NCBI RefSeq assembly: GCF_018614095.1
Contig: NZ_JAGGOY010000043.1
Coordinates: forward strand, 1-64,000
Direction of reading: 5' to 3'
Source: Streptomyces sp. ISL-87
GTDB lineage: Bacteria; Actinomycetota; Actinomycetes; Streptomycetales; Streptomycetaceae
DNA length: 64,000 nt
Positions 57,058 to 64,000 of this stretch are shown here, piece after piece (the stretch's first letter is position 1; every line of letters starts with the position of its first letter). The position numbers were made by a program, and so were the translations under genes. A model generated the notes under the pieces. It was not told the DNA's origin and did not search any database. It saw nothing but the letters and a program-made list of their open reading frames with translations.

Positions 57058-57612
57058 ATGACGTACAGCGCCCAGCGAGCCGCCCGGTGGCCCCGGCTGC
57101 TGCTCGCCGCGCTGCTGCTGGGGATCGTCACGATGCACACGCTGGGACATCCGTCCGAGTCCCATGCCGTGGAAGACGCTCCCCGGGCCCACTCCGTTGC
57201 CCGCGAGCACGCGAATCCGGCGGATCAGCCGGCATCCGCCCATCAGTCGTTTTCTGCCCATCAGGCGCTTTCGACGCAAGGCGCGCACGGGGTGCACGGG
57301 GTACGCGGGGGGCACCCGGCGGACGCGGCGGGGGCCGCACAGGCCCCCACGAAGGCCGCCGCACAGGCCGCCGCGGACGATGGAGCGGCCACGCCGGCCG
57401 CCGTCGGTGAACCGTCCGGCCCCTTCATGGACCCGATGTCCGTATGCGTGGCCGTCCTGGCCGGGCTGGTGCTACTGGCGCTCGGCCGGGCACTCCTCCA
57501 GTACGACGGCGAACGGGCGACGGGCGGCCGCAGCCCGGGCCGTGCCCCCGGCGGGCCCGACCCGCCCGGGCCCCGGGAACTCCTCACCCGGCTGGCGGTG
57601 CTGCGCGTATAG
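57058..57612 (+). CDS. DUF6153-like small membrane protein
   Basis: The 184-residue protein has a first membrane segment (RLLLAALLLGIVTMHTLGHP) containing the MHTLGH motif of DUF6153. A His/Ala-rich extracellular loop follows, then a second helix (MSVCVAVLAGLVLLALGRAL) and a basic Pro/Gly-rich tail. In actinobacteria this family frequently sits with copper-handling genes. Here it precedes a multicopper oxidase by 98 bp, and the two may be co-transcribed. The ATG at 57058 matches the family N-terminus. Confidence 0.75.
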   Translation: MTYSAQRAARWPRLLLAALLLGIVTMHTLGHPSESHAVEDAPRAHSVAREHANPADQPASAHQSFSAHQALSTQGAHGVHGVRGGHPADAAGAAQAPTKAAAQAAADDGAATPAAVGEPSGPFMDPMSVCVAVLAGLVLLALGRALLQYDGERATGGRSPGRAPGGPDPPGPRELLTRLAVLRV

Positions 57613-57710
57613 GACGGGCTCCGCTGTCGCCCCCGCATGCCTACAGGCAGCGGCGGGGCGGCGGCAGACGGCGTCCATCCCTTCGCATCACCACACCACG
57701 AGGTGCACCC

Positions 57711-59342
57711 ATGCGCTCTCTTCCCACCCGTCGCGCCGTACTCGGCGCGTCCGCTGCCATCGCCGGCTCCGGACTGCTCGCCGCCTGCTCCGGCGGCGGC
57801 TCGTCCATGGACCACGGATCCATGAAGCACGCCGGCGCCCCCGCCGCCACCCCCGGCGGGTACGTCGACCCGGCCGGGCCCGAGGTGAAGGCCGCCGAGG
57901 CCGCCCGCAAGGCCACCGGCCCGCTCACCGAGGTCAAGCTCACCGCCACCGCCACCACGCTCGACCTCGGCGCCGGACGCAGCGTCCGCTCCTGGGCCTA
58001 CGGGGACAAGCTGCCGGGACAGGAGGTACGGGCCACCGCGGGCGGCACCCTCGCCCTGACCCTGGCGAACAACCTCCCGGAGGCCACCTCCCTGCACTGG
58101 CACGGCCTGGCCCTGCGCAACGACATGGACGGCACCCCGGGGGTGACCCAGCGGGACATCGCCCCGGGCGGGTCCTTCGCGTACAAGTTCGCCGTCCCGC
58201 ACCCCGGTACGTACTGGTTCCACCCGCACTCCGGGGTCCAGCTGGACCGCGGCCTGTACGCCCCGCTCATCATCGAGGACCCGAAGGAACCCCTCTCCTA
58301 CGACAAGGAGTGGGTCGTGGTGCTGGACGACTGGCTCGACGGAGTGGACGGCGCCACCCCGGACGCCGTACTCGCCGCACTCCGCAAGGGCATGGGCACG
58401 GACGCGGGAACGGGCGCCCGCCCGAGCTCGGGGGCGGGGGCGGCGGGCGGCCACAGCGGCGGCCACGGGGGCCACGGATCAGGCCCGGCCGCCGGCTCCT
58501 CCGGCGGCCTGTCCCGCCTCCTCATGGTGGGCGAGAGCGACATCCTCGGCCCGGAGGCGGGCGATGTCGCGTACCCGTACTACCTGGTCAACGGCCGCAC
58601 GGCGGAGGACCCGTCGGTCTTCACCGCCCGCCCCGGCGACCGGATCCGGCTGCGCATCATCAACGCGGGCGGGGACACCGCCTTCCGTATCGCCCTCGGC
58701 GGCCACGAGATGACGGTCACCCACACCGACGGCTTCCCCGTCGAGCAGGTCAAGACCGGCGCCCTGCTGCTCGGCATGGGCGAGCGGTACGACGTACTGG
58801 TCACAGCGAAGGACGGGGTGTTCCCGCTCACGGCACTCGCCGAGGGCAAGGGGCAGTCGGCGCTCGCCGTGCTGCGCACCGGGTCGGGAACGGCGCCCAC
58901 CCCCGCGACCCGGCCCGCCGAGCTGGACGGGCGGCCGCTGATGGCGGACCAGCTGAAGGCCGCCGAGTCGGTCGCGCTCCCGGAGCGCGCGCCGGACCGT
59001 ACGATCCCGCTCAGGCTGACCGGCAACATGGCGAGGTACAACTGGGCGTTCGACAACAAGCCGTACACACCGGACCAGCGGTATCCGGTCAAGGCGGGCG
59101 AGCGGGTCCGGCTGGAGTTCAACAACTCGACGAGGATGTGGCACCCGCTGCACCTGCACGGACACACCTTCGCCCTCGGCGAAGGCCCGGGCGGCGCCCG
59201 CAAGGACACCGCGGTGATCCTTCCGGGCGGGAGGCTGACGGTGGACTTTGACGCCGACAACCCCGGTCTGTGGATGCTGCACTGCCACAACGTCTACCAC
59301 TCCGAGTCCGGGATGATGACGATCCTCGGCTACCAGCTCTGA
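57711..59342 (+). CDS. Secreted multicopper oxidase lipoprotein
   Basis: The 543-residue enzyme has a signal with twin arginines and a lipobox (TRRAVLGASAAIAGSGLLAAC). A Met/His-rich start follows (SSMDHGSMKH), then copper-binding motifs in order: LHWHGL (about 128-133), WFHPHSG, HPLHLHGH (about 482) and LHCHNVYHSESGM (near the end; type 1/type 3 copper ligands). A Gly/Ser/His-rich loop near 235-270 (GGHSGGHGGHGSG) may bind extra copper. It likely oxidises Cu(I) or phenolic substrates outside the membrane. GAGGT precedes the ATG. Confidence 0.92.
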   Translation: MRSLPTRRAVLGASAAIAGSGLLAACSGGGSSMDHGSMKHAGAPAATPGGYVDPAGPEVKAAEAARKATGPLTEVKLTATATTLDLGAGRSVRSWAYGDKLPGQEVRATAGGTLALTLANNLPEATSLHWHGLALRNDMDGTPGVTQRDIAPGGSFAYKFAVPHPGTYWFHPHSGVQLDRGLYAPLIIEDPKEPLSYDKEWVVVLDDWLDGVDGATPDAVLAALRKGMGTDAGTGARPSSGAGAAGGHSGGHGGHGSGPAAGSSGGLSRLLMVGESDILGPEAGDVAYPYYLVNGRTAEDPSVFTARPGDRIRLRIINAGGDTAFRIALGGHEMTVTHTDGFPVEQVKTGALLLGMGERYDVLVTAKDGVFPLTALAEGKGQSALAVLRTGSGTAPTPATRPAELDGRPLMADQLKAAESVALPERAPDRTIPLRLTGNMARYNWAFDNKPYTPDQRYPVKAGERVRLEFNNSTRMWHPLHLHGHTFALGEGPGGARKDTAVILPGGRLTVDFDADNPGLWMLHCHNVYHSESGMMTILGYQL

Positions 59343-59356
59343 CGCTCGACGCCCCG

Positions 59357-59383
59357 GTCCGGCGCGGCCCGTCCGCGCCGGAC
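59357..59383 (+). terminator. Terminator hairpin after the multicopper oxidase
   Basis: An 11-bp stem GTCCGGCGCGG/CCGCGCCGGAC with a 5-nt loop is extended by C4/G4 tracts on both sides. It lies 14 bp after the stop and merges into the 20-bp repeat array. Confidence 0.75.
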
Positions 59384-59540
59384 GGGGCCGGGCGGGCCGG
59401 GGCGTGGCCGGGCCGACCGAGACGGGGCCGGGCGGGCCGGGGCGTGGCCGGGCCGACCGAGACGGGGCCGGGCCGACTTGGGCGAGGCCGGGCCGACCGA
59501 GGCAAGGCCGGGCCGACCGAGACGGGGCCGGGCGGACCGA
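59381..59540. repeat. Eight tandem 20-bp repeats, intergenic
   Basis: Starting at 59381 the sequence falls into exact 20-bp units (for example GACGGGGCCGGGCCGACCGA at related positions). The first four units are two copies of a 40-bp pair, and the last four are single-unit variants. There are no spacers. The array occupies the region between the oxidase terminator and the promoter area of the DUF4190 gene. Confidence 0.95.
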
Positions 59541-59654
59541 GGCCGGGCGGACCGGGGCGGAAAGTCCCGGCGGGACGCGCGGGGAGCGTGGCAGGCTGGT
59601 GATCACCACGCGCTGATCATCACGCGTCCACTGCGATAAGGACTCCCCGCCGGT

Positions 59655-60977
59655 ATGAGCACCCCTTCCGACCCGCCCACCACCCCGACGGAGCCCGCGG
59701 GCACGCCCATACCCGAGGCGGCCCCGACACCGTCGCCCGCGCAGCCCCTGTCACTCACGAAGACCCCGGCCCCGGAGGCAACGCCGGTGGACGCGCCGGA
59801 GAGCACCCCGGTGGAAGCCCCGGTGGAAGCCTCGCCGGAGGCCGCGCGGCACGCCACGGTGGAGGCACGCCTGAGCACCCCCGAAGACGCCCCGCAGTAC
59901 GTCCCCGTAGACGCGCCGAGGCCCACCCCGGCGCCGGAAGCGGCCTCGGCAGCGACCCCCGCACCGTCCGCGCCGCCGGCCCCCGGCCCCGCGCCGTTCG
60001 CGCCGCTGACGCCCGCCCCCGAGCCCGGCCCGGTCCCGGCCGCCGCCGCCAGCGCGGCCGGGCCCTTCACGCCGCCCGGCGGCGCCAACCCCTGGGGTCC
60101 GCCCGCCGGCCTCGGCCAGGGCCCGGGGTACGGGCCGGGGTACGGCCCCGGCGGTCCGGCCCACCCCGGGTACGCCGGCTACCCCGGGTACCCGTACGCC
60201 GCCCCGCCCCCCTCCAACGGCCTGGCCGTCGCCGCGCTGATCTGCGGCATCTTCGCCGTCCTCGTCGGCCTCGTCCCCTTCCTCTTCTGGGGCGGCGCCC
60301 TCCTCGCCGCGGCCGCCATCGGCATCGGTATCGGCGGCATCGTCCGCGCCGCCGCCGGCAACCCCCGCAAGACGATGGCCATCGTCGGCACCGTCCTCGG
60401 TGTCCTCGGCATCGGCGCTTCGATCGGCGGCTACTTCCTCACCCACGCCCTCATCGAGAGGGTCGACAAGGAGGTGTCGAGGGAGTTCGAGGACCTCGAC
60501 GACCTGGACGGCCTCGGGCCCACGTACGCGCCCCCGGAACCGGCCCCGAAGCCCTCCCCGTCCGACATCCCCGGCAAGACCTCCGCGCTCCCCTGGGGCA
60601 AAACCTTCACCTACCCGGACGGCGTCGAGGTCACCGTGCGGGACGCCGTCGCGTTCACGCCCGGGAAGAACTCCTACCCCCGCGAACACTCCGGCCACGG
60701 GGTCAAGGTGACGGTGAAGATCGTCAACAACTCCACCGCCGCGATCGACGTGACCACCGCGCTCCCGCACGCCCGTGACGACCAGGGCGCCGAGACCGAG
60801 CTGGTCTTCGACGGCACCGTGCCGAAGCTGTTCAAGGGCTCGGTCCTGCCCGGCGAGTCGGCCACCGGCATCTTCAGCTTCACCGTGCCCGAGGGCACCA
60901 AGAGCCTGCACTTCGAGATGTCGCCCGGCCTGCCCACCAAGTACGGCCCGGCCATCTGGAGCGGCCCGATCGGCTGA
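59655..60977 (+). CDS. DUF4190/DUF4352-type membrane protein with long Pro-rich head
   Basis: The 440-residue protein begins with about 190 residues of Pro/Ala/Glu/Thr-rich sequence including GYGPGYGPGG-like repeats. Two membrane helices follow (LAVAALICGIFAVLVGLVPF and MAIVGTVLGVLGIGASIGGY), then an extracellular DUF4352-like beta domain (VTVRDAVAFTPGKN, VKVTVKIVNNSTAAIDVTTA, LPGESATGIFSFTVPEG). This layout is common in Streptomyces envelope proteins of unknown function. A hairpin terminator follows. Confidence 0.8.
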   Translation: MSTPSDPPTTPTEPAGTPIPEAAPTPSPAQPLSLTKTPAPEATPVDAPESTPVEAPVEASPEAARHATVEARLSTPEDAPQYVPVDAPRPTPAPEAASAATPAPSAPPAPGPAPFAPLTPAPEPGPVPAAAASAAGPFTPPGGANPWGPPAGLGQGPGYGPGYGPGGPAHPGYAGYPGYPYAAPPPSNGLAVAALICGIFAVLVGLVPFLFWGGALLAAAAIGIGIGGIVRAAAGNPRKTMAIVGTVLGVLGIGASIGGYFLTHALIERVDKEVSREFEDLDDLDGLGPTYAPPEPAPKPSPSDIPGKTSALPWGKTFTYPDGVEVTVRDAVAFTPGKNSYPREHSGHGVKVTVKIVNNSTAAIDVTTALPHARDDQGAETELVFDGTVPKLFKGSVLPGESATGIFSFTVPEGTKSLHFEMSPGLPTKYGPAIWSGPIG

Positions 60978-60988
60978 TCACAGCGTCC

Positions 60989-61013
60989 GAGGCGCCCCCG
61001 CGAGGGGCGCCTC
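60989..61013 (+). terminator. Terminator hairpin after the DUF4190 gene
   Basis: A perfect 10-bp stem GAGGCGCCCC/GGGGCGCCTC with a 5-nt loop lies 12 bp after the stop. Confidence 0.8.
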
Positions 61014-61073
61014 CCGCGTTTCCCCGACCCCGATCCCAGGACATCGCGTCAGAAAGACGATTACACTGGGCCC

Positions 61074-62828
61074 GTGCCTCAACTTCGCCTCGCTCTGAAT
61101 CAGATCGACTCGCACGTCGGCAACATCGCCGCCAACGTCGACTCGGTCGTGCACTGGACCCGGCACTCCGCCGAGCAGGGCGCCCATCTGGTGGCGTTCC
61201 CGGAGATGATGCTGACCGGGTACCCCGTCGAGGACCTCGCCCTGCGCGGCTCCTTCGTCGACGCCTCCCGCACGGCGCTGCTCGGCCTCGCGCAGCGGCT
61301 GGCCGCCGAGGGCTTCGGCGAACTGCCGGTCATCGTCGGCTACCTCGACCGCACCGAGAAGGCCGCACCCCGGCTCGGCCGCCCCGCGGGCTCCCCGGAG
61401 AACGCGGCCGCCGTGCTCCACGGCGGGAAGGTCGTCCTCCGGTTCGCCAAGCACCACCTTCCCAACTACGGCGTGTTCGACGAGTTCCGGTACTTCGTGC
61501 CGGGCGACACCCAGCCGGTCGTCCGGGTGCGCGGCGTGGACGTGGCGCTGGCGATCTGCGAGGACCTCTGGCAGGAGGGCGGCCGGGTCCCCGCCACCCG
61601 CTCCGCCGGGGCCGGCCTGCTGCTCTCCGTCAACGCCTCCCCGTACGAGCGCAACAAGGACGACCTGCGCCTCGAACTGGTCCAGAAGCGGGCCCAGGAG
61701 GCGGGCTGCACCCTCGCCTACCTGGCGATGATCGGCGGCCAGGACGAGCTGGTGTTCGACGGGGACTCGATCGTCGTCGACGCCGACGGCGAGGTCATCG
61801 CCCGCGCCCCGCAGTTCTCCGAGGGCTGCGTCCTCGTCGACCTCGACCTGCCCGCGGCGCGGGCCGACGCCCCCGTGGGCGTGGTCGACGACGGCCTGCG
61901 CATCGACCGCGTGATCCTGTCCGAGGAGCCGGTGGAGCCGTACGAGCCGGTGGTCACCGGCGGCTACGCGGACCGCCTCGACGACGACGAGGAGATCTAC
62001 GACGCGCTGGTCGTGGGCCTGCGCGCGTACGTCAAGAAGAACGGTTTCCGCTCCGTCCTGATCGGGCTGTCCGGAGGCATCGACTCCGCGCTCGTCGCCG
62101 CCATCGCCTGCGACGCGATCGGCGCGCAGAACGTGTACGGCGTCTCGATGCCCTCGAAGTACTCCTCGGACCACTCCAAGGGCGACGCGGCCGACCTGGC
62201 CGAGCGGACCGGGCTGAACTTCCGGACCGTGCCCATCGAGCCGATGTTCGACGCCTACATGGGCTCGCTGGGCCTGACCGGCCTGGCGGAGGAGAACCTC
62301 CAGTCCCGGCTGCGCGGCACCATGCTGATGGCGGTGTCCAACCAGGAGGGCCACATCGTGCTGGCCCCGGGCAACAAGTCGGAGCTGGCCGTCGGCTACT
62401 CCACCCTGTACGGCGACTCGGTGGGCGCGTACGGGCCGATCAAGGACGTCTACAAGACGGACATCTTCCGGCTCGCCGAATACCGCAACCGGGCCGCCGC
62501 CGAGCGCGGCGAGACCCCGCCGATCCCGGAGAACTCGATCGTGAAGCCGCCGAGCGCGGAGCTGCGCCCGGACCAGGTGGACACGGACTCGCTCCCCGAC
62601 TACCCCGTGCTCGACGCGATCCTGTCGCTGTACGTGGACCGCGACCAGGGCCTGGAGTCGATCGTCGAGGCCGGCTTCGACCGCGAGCTGGTCGCCAAGA
62701 CCCTGCGGATGGTGGACACGGCGGAGTACAAGCGCCGCCAGTACCCGCCGGGTACGAAGATCTCCGGGAAGGGCTTCGGCAAGGACCGCCGGCTGCCCAT
62801 CACCAACGGCTGGCGCGAGCACGCGTAA
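61074..62828 (+). CDS. nadE: Glutamine-dependent NAD+ synthetase NadE
   Basis: The 584-residue enzyme combines an N-terminal nitrilase-type glutaminase with a C-terminal synthetase. The glutaminase triad is Glu44 in AFPEMMLTGYP, Lys126 in RFAKHHLPNYG and Cys162 in AICEDLW. The synthetase has the ATP pyrophosphatase loop SGGIDS (333-338) and NKSELAVGYSTLYGDSVGAY. It converts nicotinate adenine dinucleotide to NAD+ with ammonia from glutamine, tunnelled between domains. It starts with GTG at 61074 and has its own terminator, so it appears monocistronic. Confidence 0.96.
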   Translation: MPQLRLALNQIDSHVGNIAANVDSVVHWTRHSAEQGAHLVAFPEMMLTGYPVEDLALRGSFVDASRTALLGLAQRLAAEGFGELPVIVGYLDRTEKAAPRLGRPAGSPENAAAVLHGGKVVLRFAKHHLPNYGVFDEFRYFVPGDTQPVVRVRGVDVALAICEDLWQEGGRVPATRSAGAGLLLSVNASPYERNKDDLRLELVQKRAQEAGCTLAYLAMIGGQDELVFDGDSIVVDADGEVIARAPQFSEGCVLVDLDLPAARADAPVGVVDDGLRIDRVILSEEPVEPYEPVVTGGYADRLDDDEEIYDALVVGLRAYVKKNGFRSVLIGLSGGIDSALVAAIACDAIGAQNVYGVSMPSKYSSDHSKGDAADLAERTGLNFRTVPIEPMFDAYMGSLGLTGLAEENLQSRLRGTMLMAVSNQEGHIVLAPGNKSELAVGYSTLYGDSVGAYGPIKDVYKTDIFRLAEYRNRAAAERGETPPIPENSIVKPPSAELRPDQVDTDSLPDYPVLDAILSLYVDRDQGLESIVEAGFDRELVAKTLRMVDTAEYKRRQYPPGTKISGKGFGKDRRLPITNGWREHA

Positions 62829-62848
62829 CGGCGACAGCGGGTACGCCG

Positions 62849-62882
62849 GGGCCCCGGCCGCATCTCGAAGCGGCCGGGGCCC
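62849..62882. terminator. Bidirectional terminator after nadE
   Basis: A 12-bp stem (62849-62860 with 62871-62882) with a 10-nt loop lies between the convergent nadE and the endonuclease-family gene. Confidence 0.85.
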
Positions 62883-62903
62883 TGGTCTGCGTACGTGCCG
62901 CCG

Positions 62904-63932
62904 CTACTTCTTCAGCGTCAGCCGCGCGGCGATCGGCAGGTGGTCGCTGCCGGTGCGCGGGAGGGTCCAGGAGGCTTCCGGCTTGATCCCGCGGACCATG
63001 ATCTGGTCGATCCGGGCCATAGGGAACTGGGCGGGCCAGCTGAAGCCGAAGCCGTCGCCCGCCGCACCCTGGGTGGAACGCATTTGCGAGGTGACTTCGG
63101 ACAGGGCCCGGTCGTTCATGGTGCCGTTGAGGTCGCCGAGCAGGATGACCCTCTTCAGCGGTTCGGCGGCCAGCGCGGCTCCGAGCGCGGCGGCGCTGTT
63201 GTCGCGCTGGTTGGCGGTGAAACCGGCGTTCAGCTTGACCCGGACGGAGGGCAGGTGGGCGACGAAGGCGGCGACCTGCCCGAAGGGGGTGTCCACGGTG
63301 ACGCGCATGGCCCGGGTCCAGCCCATCTTGATGTCCACGGGCTTGCCGGCGGACAACGGGTACTTGCTCCACACGCCGACGGTGCCCTCGACCGAGTGGT
63401 ACGCGTAGGTGCCGGCGAGGGCCTTCTCGTAGATGGGGACGGCGCCCCCCTTGAGCTCCGTCAGCGCCAGCACGTCGGCCCCGGACTTCGCGACCGCGGC
63501 GGCTGTGCCGTGCGGGTCGGGGTTGTCGGCGTCGACATTGTGGGTGGCGACCGTCAGGTTGCCGCCGGAGCCGGACTTGTCGGTGACCAGGCCGCCGAAG
63601 AGGTTCACCCATACGGCGGCCGTCATCACTATCGCGATCAGCGCGGTCGCGGACTTGCGGTACACGGCGGCCGCCAGGAGAAGCGGAACACCCAGGCCCA
63701 GCCAGGGCAGGAAGGTCTCGGTCAGGCTGCCGAGGTTGCCCACGTCGTTCGGCAGCTCGGCATGGAAGATCATCACCAGTGCGGTCAGCGCGGCCAGCGC
63801 GGCGGCGACGATCCCGCGCCGCCAGATGCCCGGGTCCTTGCGCAGCTCGGCCAGTCGGCGGCGGAGGCCGGATCCGGAGGGCTCGGGCTCCGAGCCGCCG
63901 TTCCCCGTCTCCGTCACATACGCCTGTGCCAT
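62904..63932 (-). CDS. Membrane-anchored endonuclease/exonuclease/phosphatase-family protein
   Basis: The 342-residue protein has three N-terminal membrane segments (IVAAALAALTALVMIF, LPWLGLGVPLLLAAAVY, ALIAIVMTAAVWVNLF). An extracellular EEP domain follows, with NLTVATHNVDADN (metal Asn), ALTELKGG (metal Glu), VAHLPSV, LLGDLNGTMND (Asp/Asn) and TGSDHLPIAARL (catalytic Asp-His). This set matches DNase I-like phosphodiesterases. Substrates of the membrane type may be lipids or extracellular DNA. GAGGGC lies upstream of the ATG. Confidence 0.88.
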   Translation of the reverse strand: MAQAYVTETGNGGSEPEPSGSGLRRRLAELRKDPGIWRRGIVAAALAALTALVMIFHAELPNDVGNLGSLTETFLPWLGLGVPLLLAAAVYRKSATALIAIVMTAAVWVNLFGGLVTDKSGSGGNLTVATHNVDADNPDPHGTAAAVAKSGADVLALTELKGGAVPIYEKALAGTYAYHSVEGTVGVWSKYPLSAGKPVDIKMGWTRAMRVTVDTPFGQVAAFVAHLPSVRVKLNAGFTANQRDNSAAALGAALAAEPLKRVILLGDLNGTMNDRALSEVTSQMRSTQGAAGDGFGFSWPAQFPMARIDQIMVRGIKPEASWTLPRTGSDHLPIAARLTLKK

Positions 63933-64000
63933 GCCACTGCCCTCGCTGCCGTGCTTGCGCTCCGTCCCCGCCCCTTGACCCTAGGCGATGACCGAAGCTT

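Noticed and set aside
59381..59540. CRISPR array
   Set aside because: The 20-bp units are directly contiguous with no unique spacers and there are no cas genes in the window.

Overview
The window is high-GC DNA with strong actinobacterial codon bias, frequent GTG and TTG starts and 4-bp start/stop overlaps. It also carries families typical of Streptomyces: XRE/DUF397/HATPase triad, DUF6153, MalR-type LacI regulators and LamG+RHS giant secreted proteins. No tRNA, rRNA or CRISPR array was seen. From memory, malEFG-malR, glnE, glnA2 and nadE are also close together in S. coelicolor, so this looks like conserved chromosome core interrupted by accessory genes.

Layout. (1) 0-4 kb: a probable TnpB 3' tail at the very edge; a minus-strand operon (membrane protein, XRE regulator, medium-chain oxidoreductase); a plus-strand pair (PF10118 di-iron hydrolase-like protein, 2Fe-2S ferredoxin reductase). 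(2) 4-14 kb: a two-gene operon for giant secreted proteins, a LamG/DNRLRE protein followed by a 2159-residue RHS/YD-repeat protein with an unrecognised C-terminal domain and no visible immunity gene. (3) 14.4-16.5 kb: TetR regulator, GNAT acetyltransferase, ChW-repeat secreted protein. (4) 16.6-33 kb: an alpha-glucan utilisation region with secreted amylopullulanase and alpha-amylase, the MalEFG maltose importer, two alpha-glucosidases and two LacI-type regulators. The glucosidase-regulator pairs are arranged as mirror images around malEFG, and the two glucosidase genes share a 202-bp perfectly identical inverted segment. (5) 33-39.7 kb: an accessory patch with PAP2, HEAT, DUF397/XRE/HATPase and HTH genes, containing at least two junctions where genes are cut off, plus a CAP-domain protein and relic DNA. 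(6) 39.7-48.9 kb: glnE, two tandem PIG-L deacetylases and a coupled pair of small genes built around tandem DNA repeats. (7) 49.3-52.6 kb: an operon of WXG-like protein, DUF1023 alpha/beta hydrolase and lipoprotein. (8) 52.8-64 kb: glnA2, DUF3105-DUF305, a CBS protein, a fused-deletion pseudogene pair, DUF6153 plus multicopper oxidase, a DUF4190 membrane protein, nadE and an exonuclease/endonuclease/phosphatase-family protein.

How the genes work together. Extracellular amylase and amylopullulanase would cut starch and glycogen to maltodextrins. MalE captures these, MalFG import them (no ATPase gene is here; streptomycetes usually share MsiK), and the two cytoplasmic alpha-glucosidases release glucose under LacI-type control. 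A 9-bp motif is shared by the amylase and malE upstream regions. glnE (adenylyltransferase) and glnA2 (GS-like gamma-glutamylpolyamine synthetase) form a nitrogen neighbourhood, and a GlnR-box-like site lies upstream of glnA2. Short tandem repeats (4, 6, 15, 20 and 36 bp periods) and three gene-truncation junctions are the most unusual structural signals.
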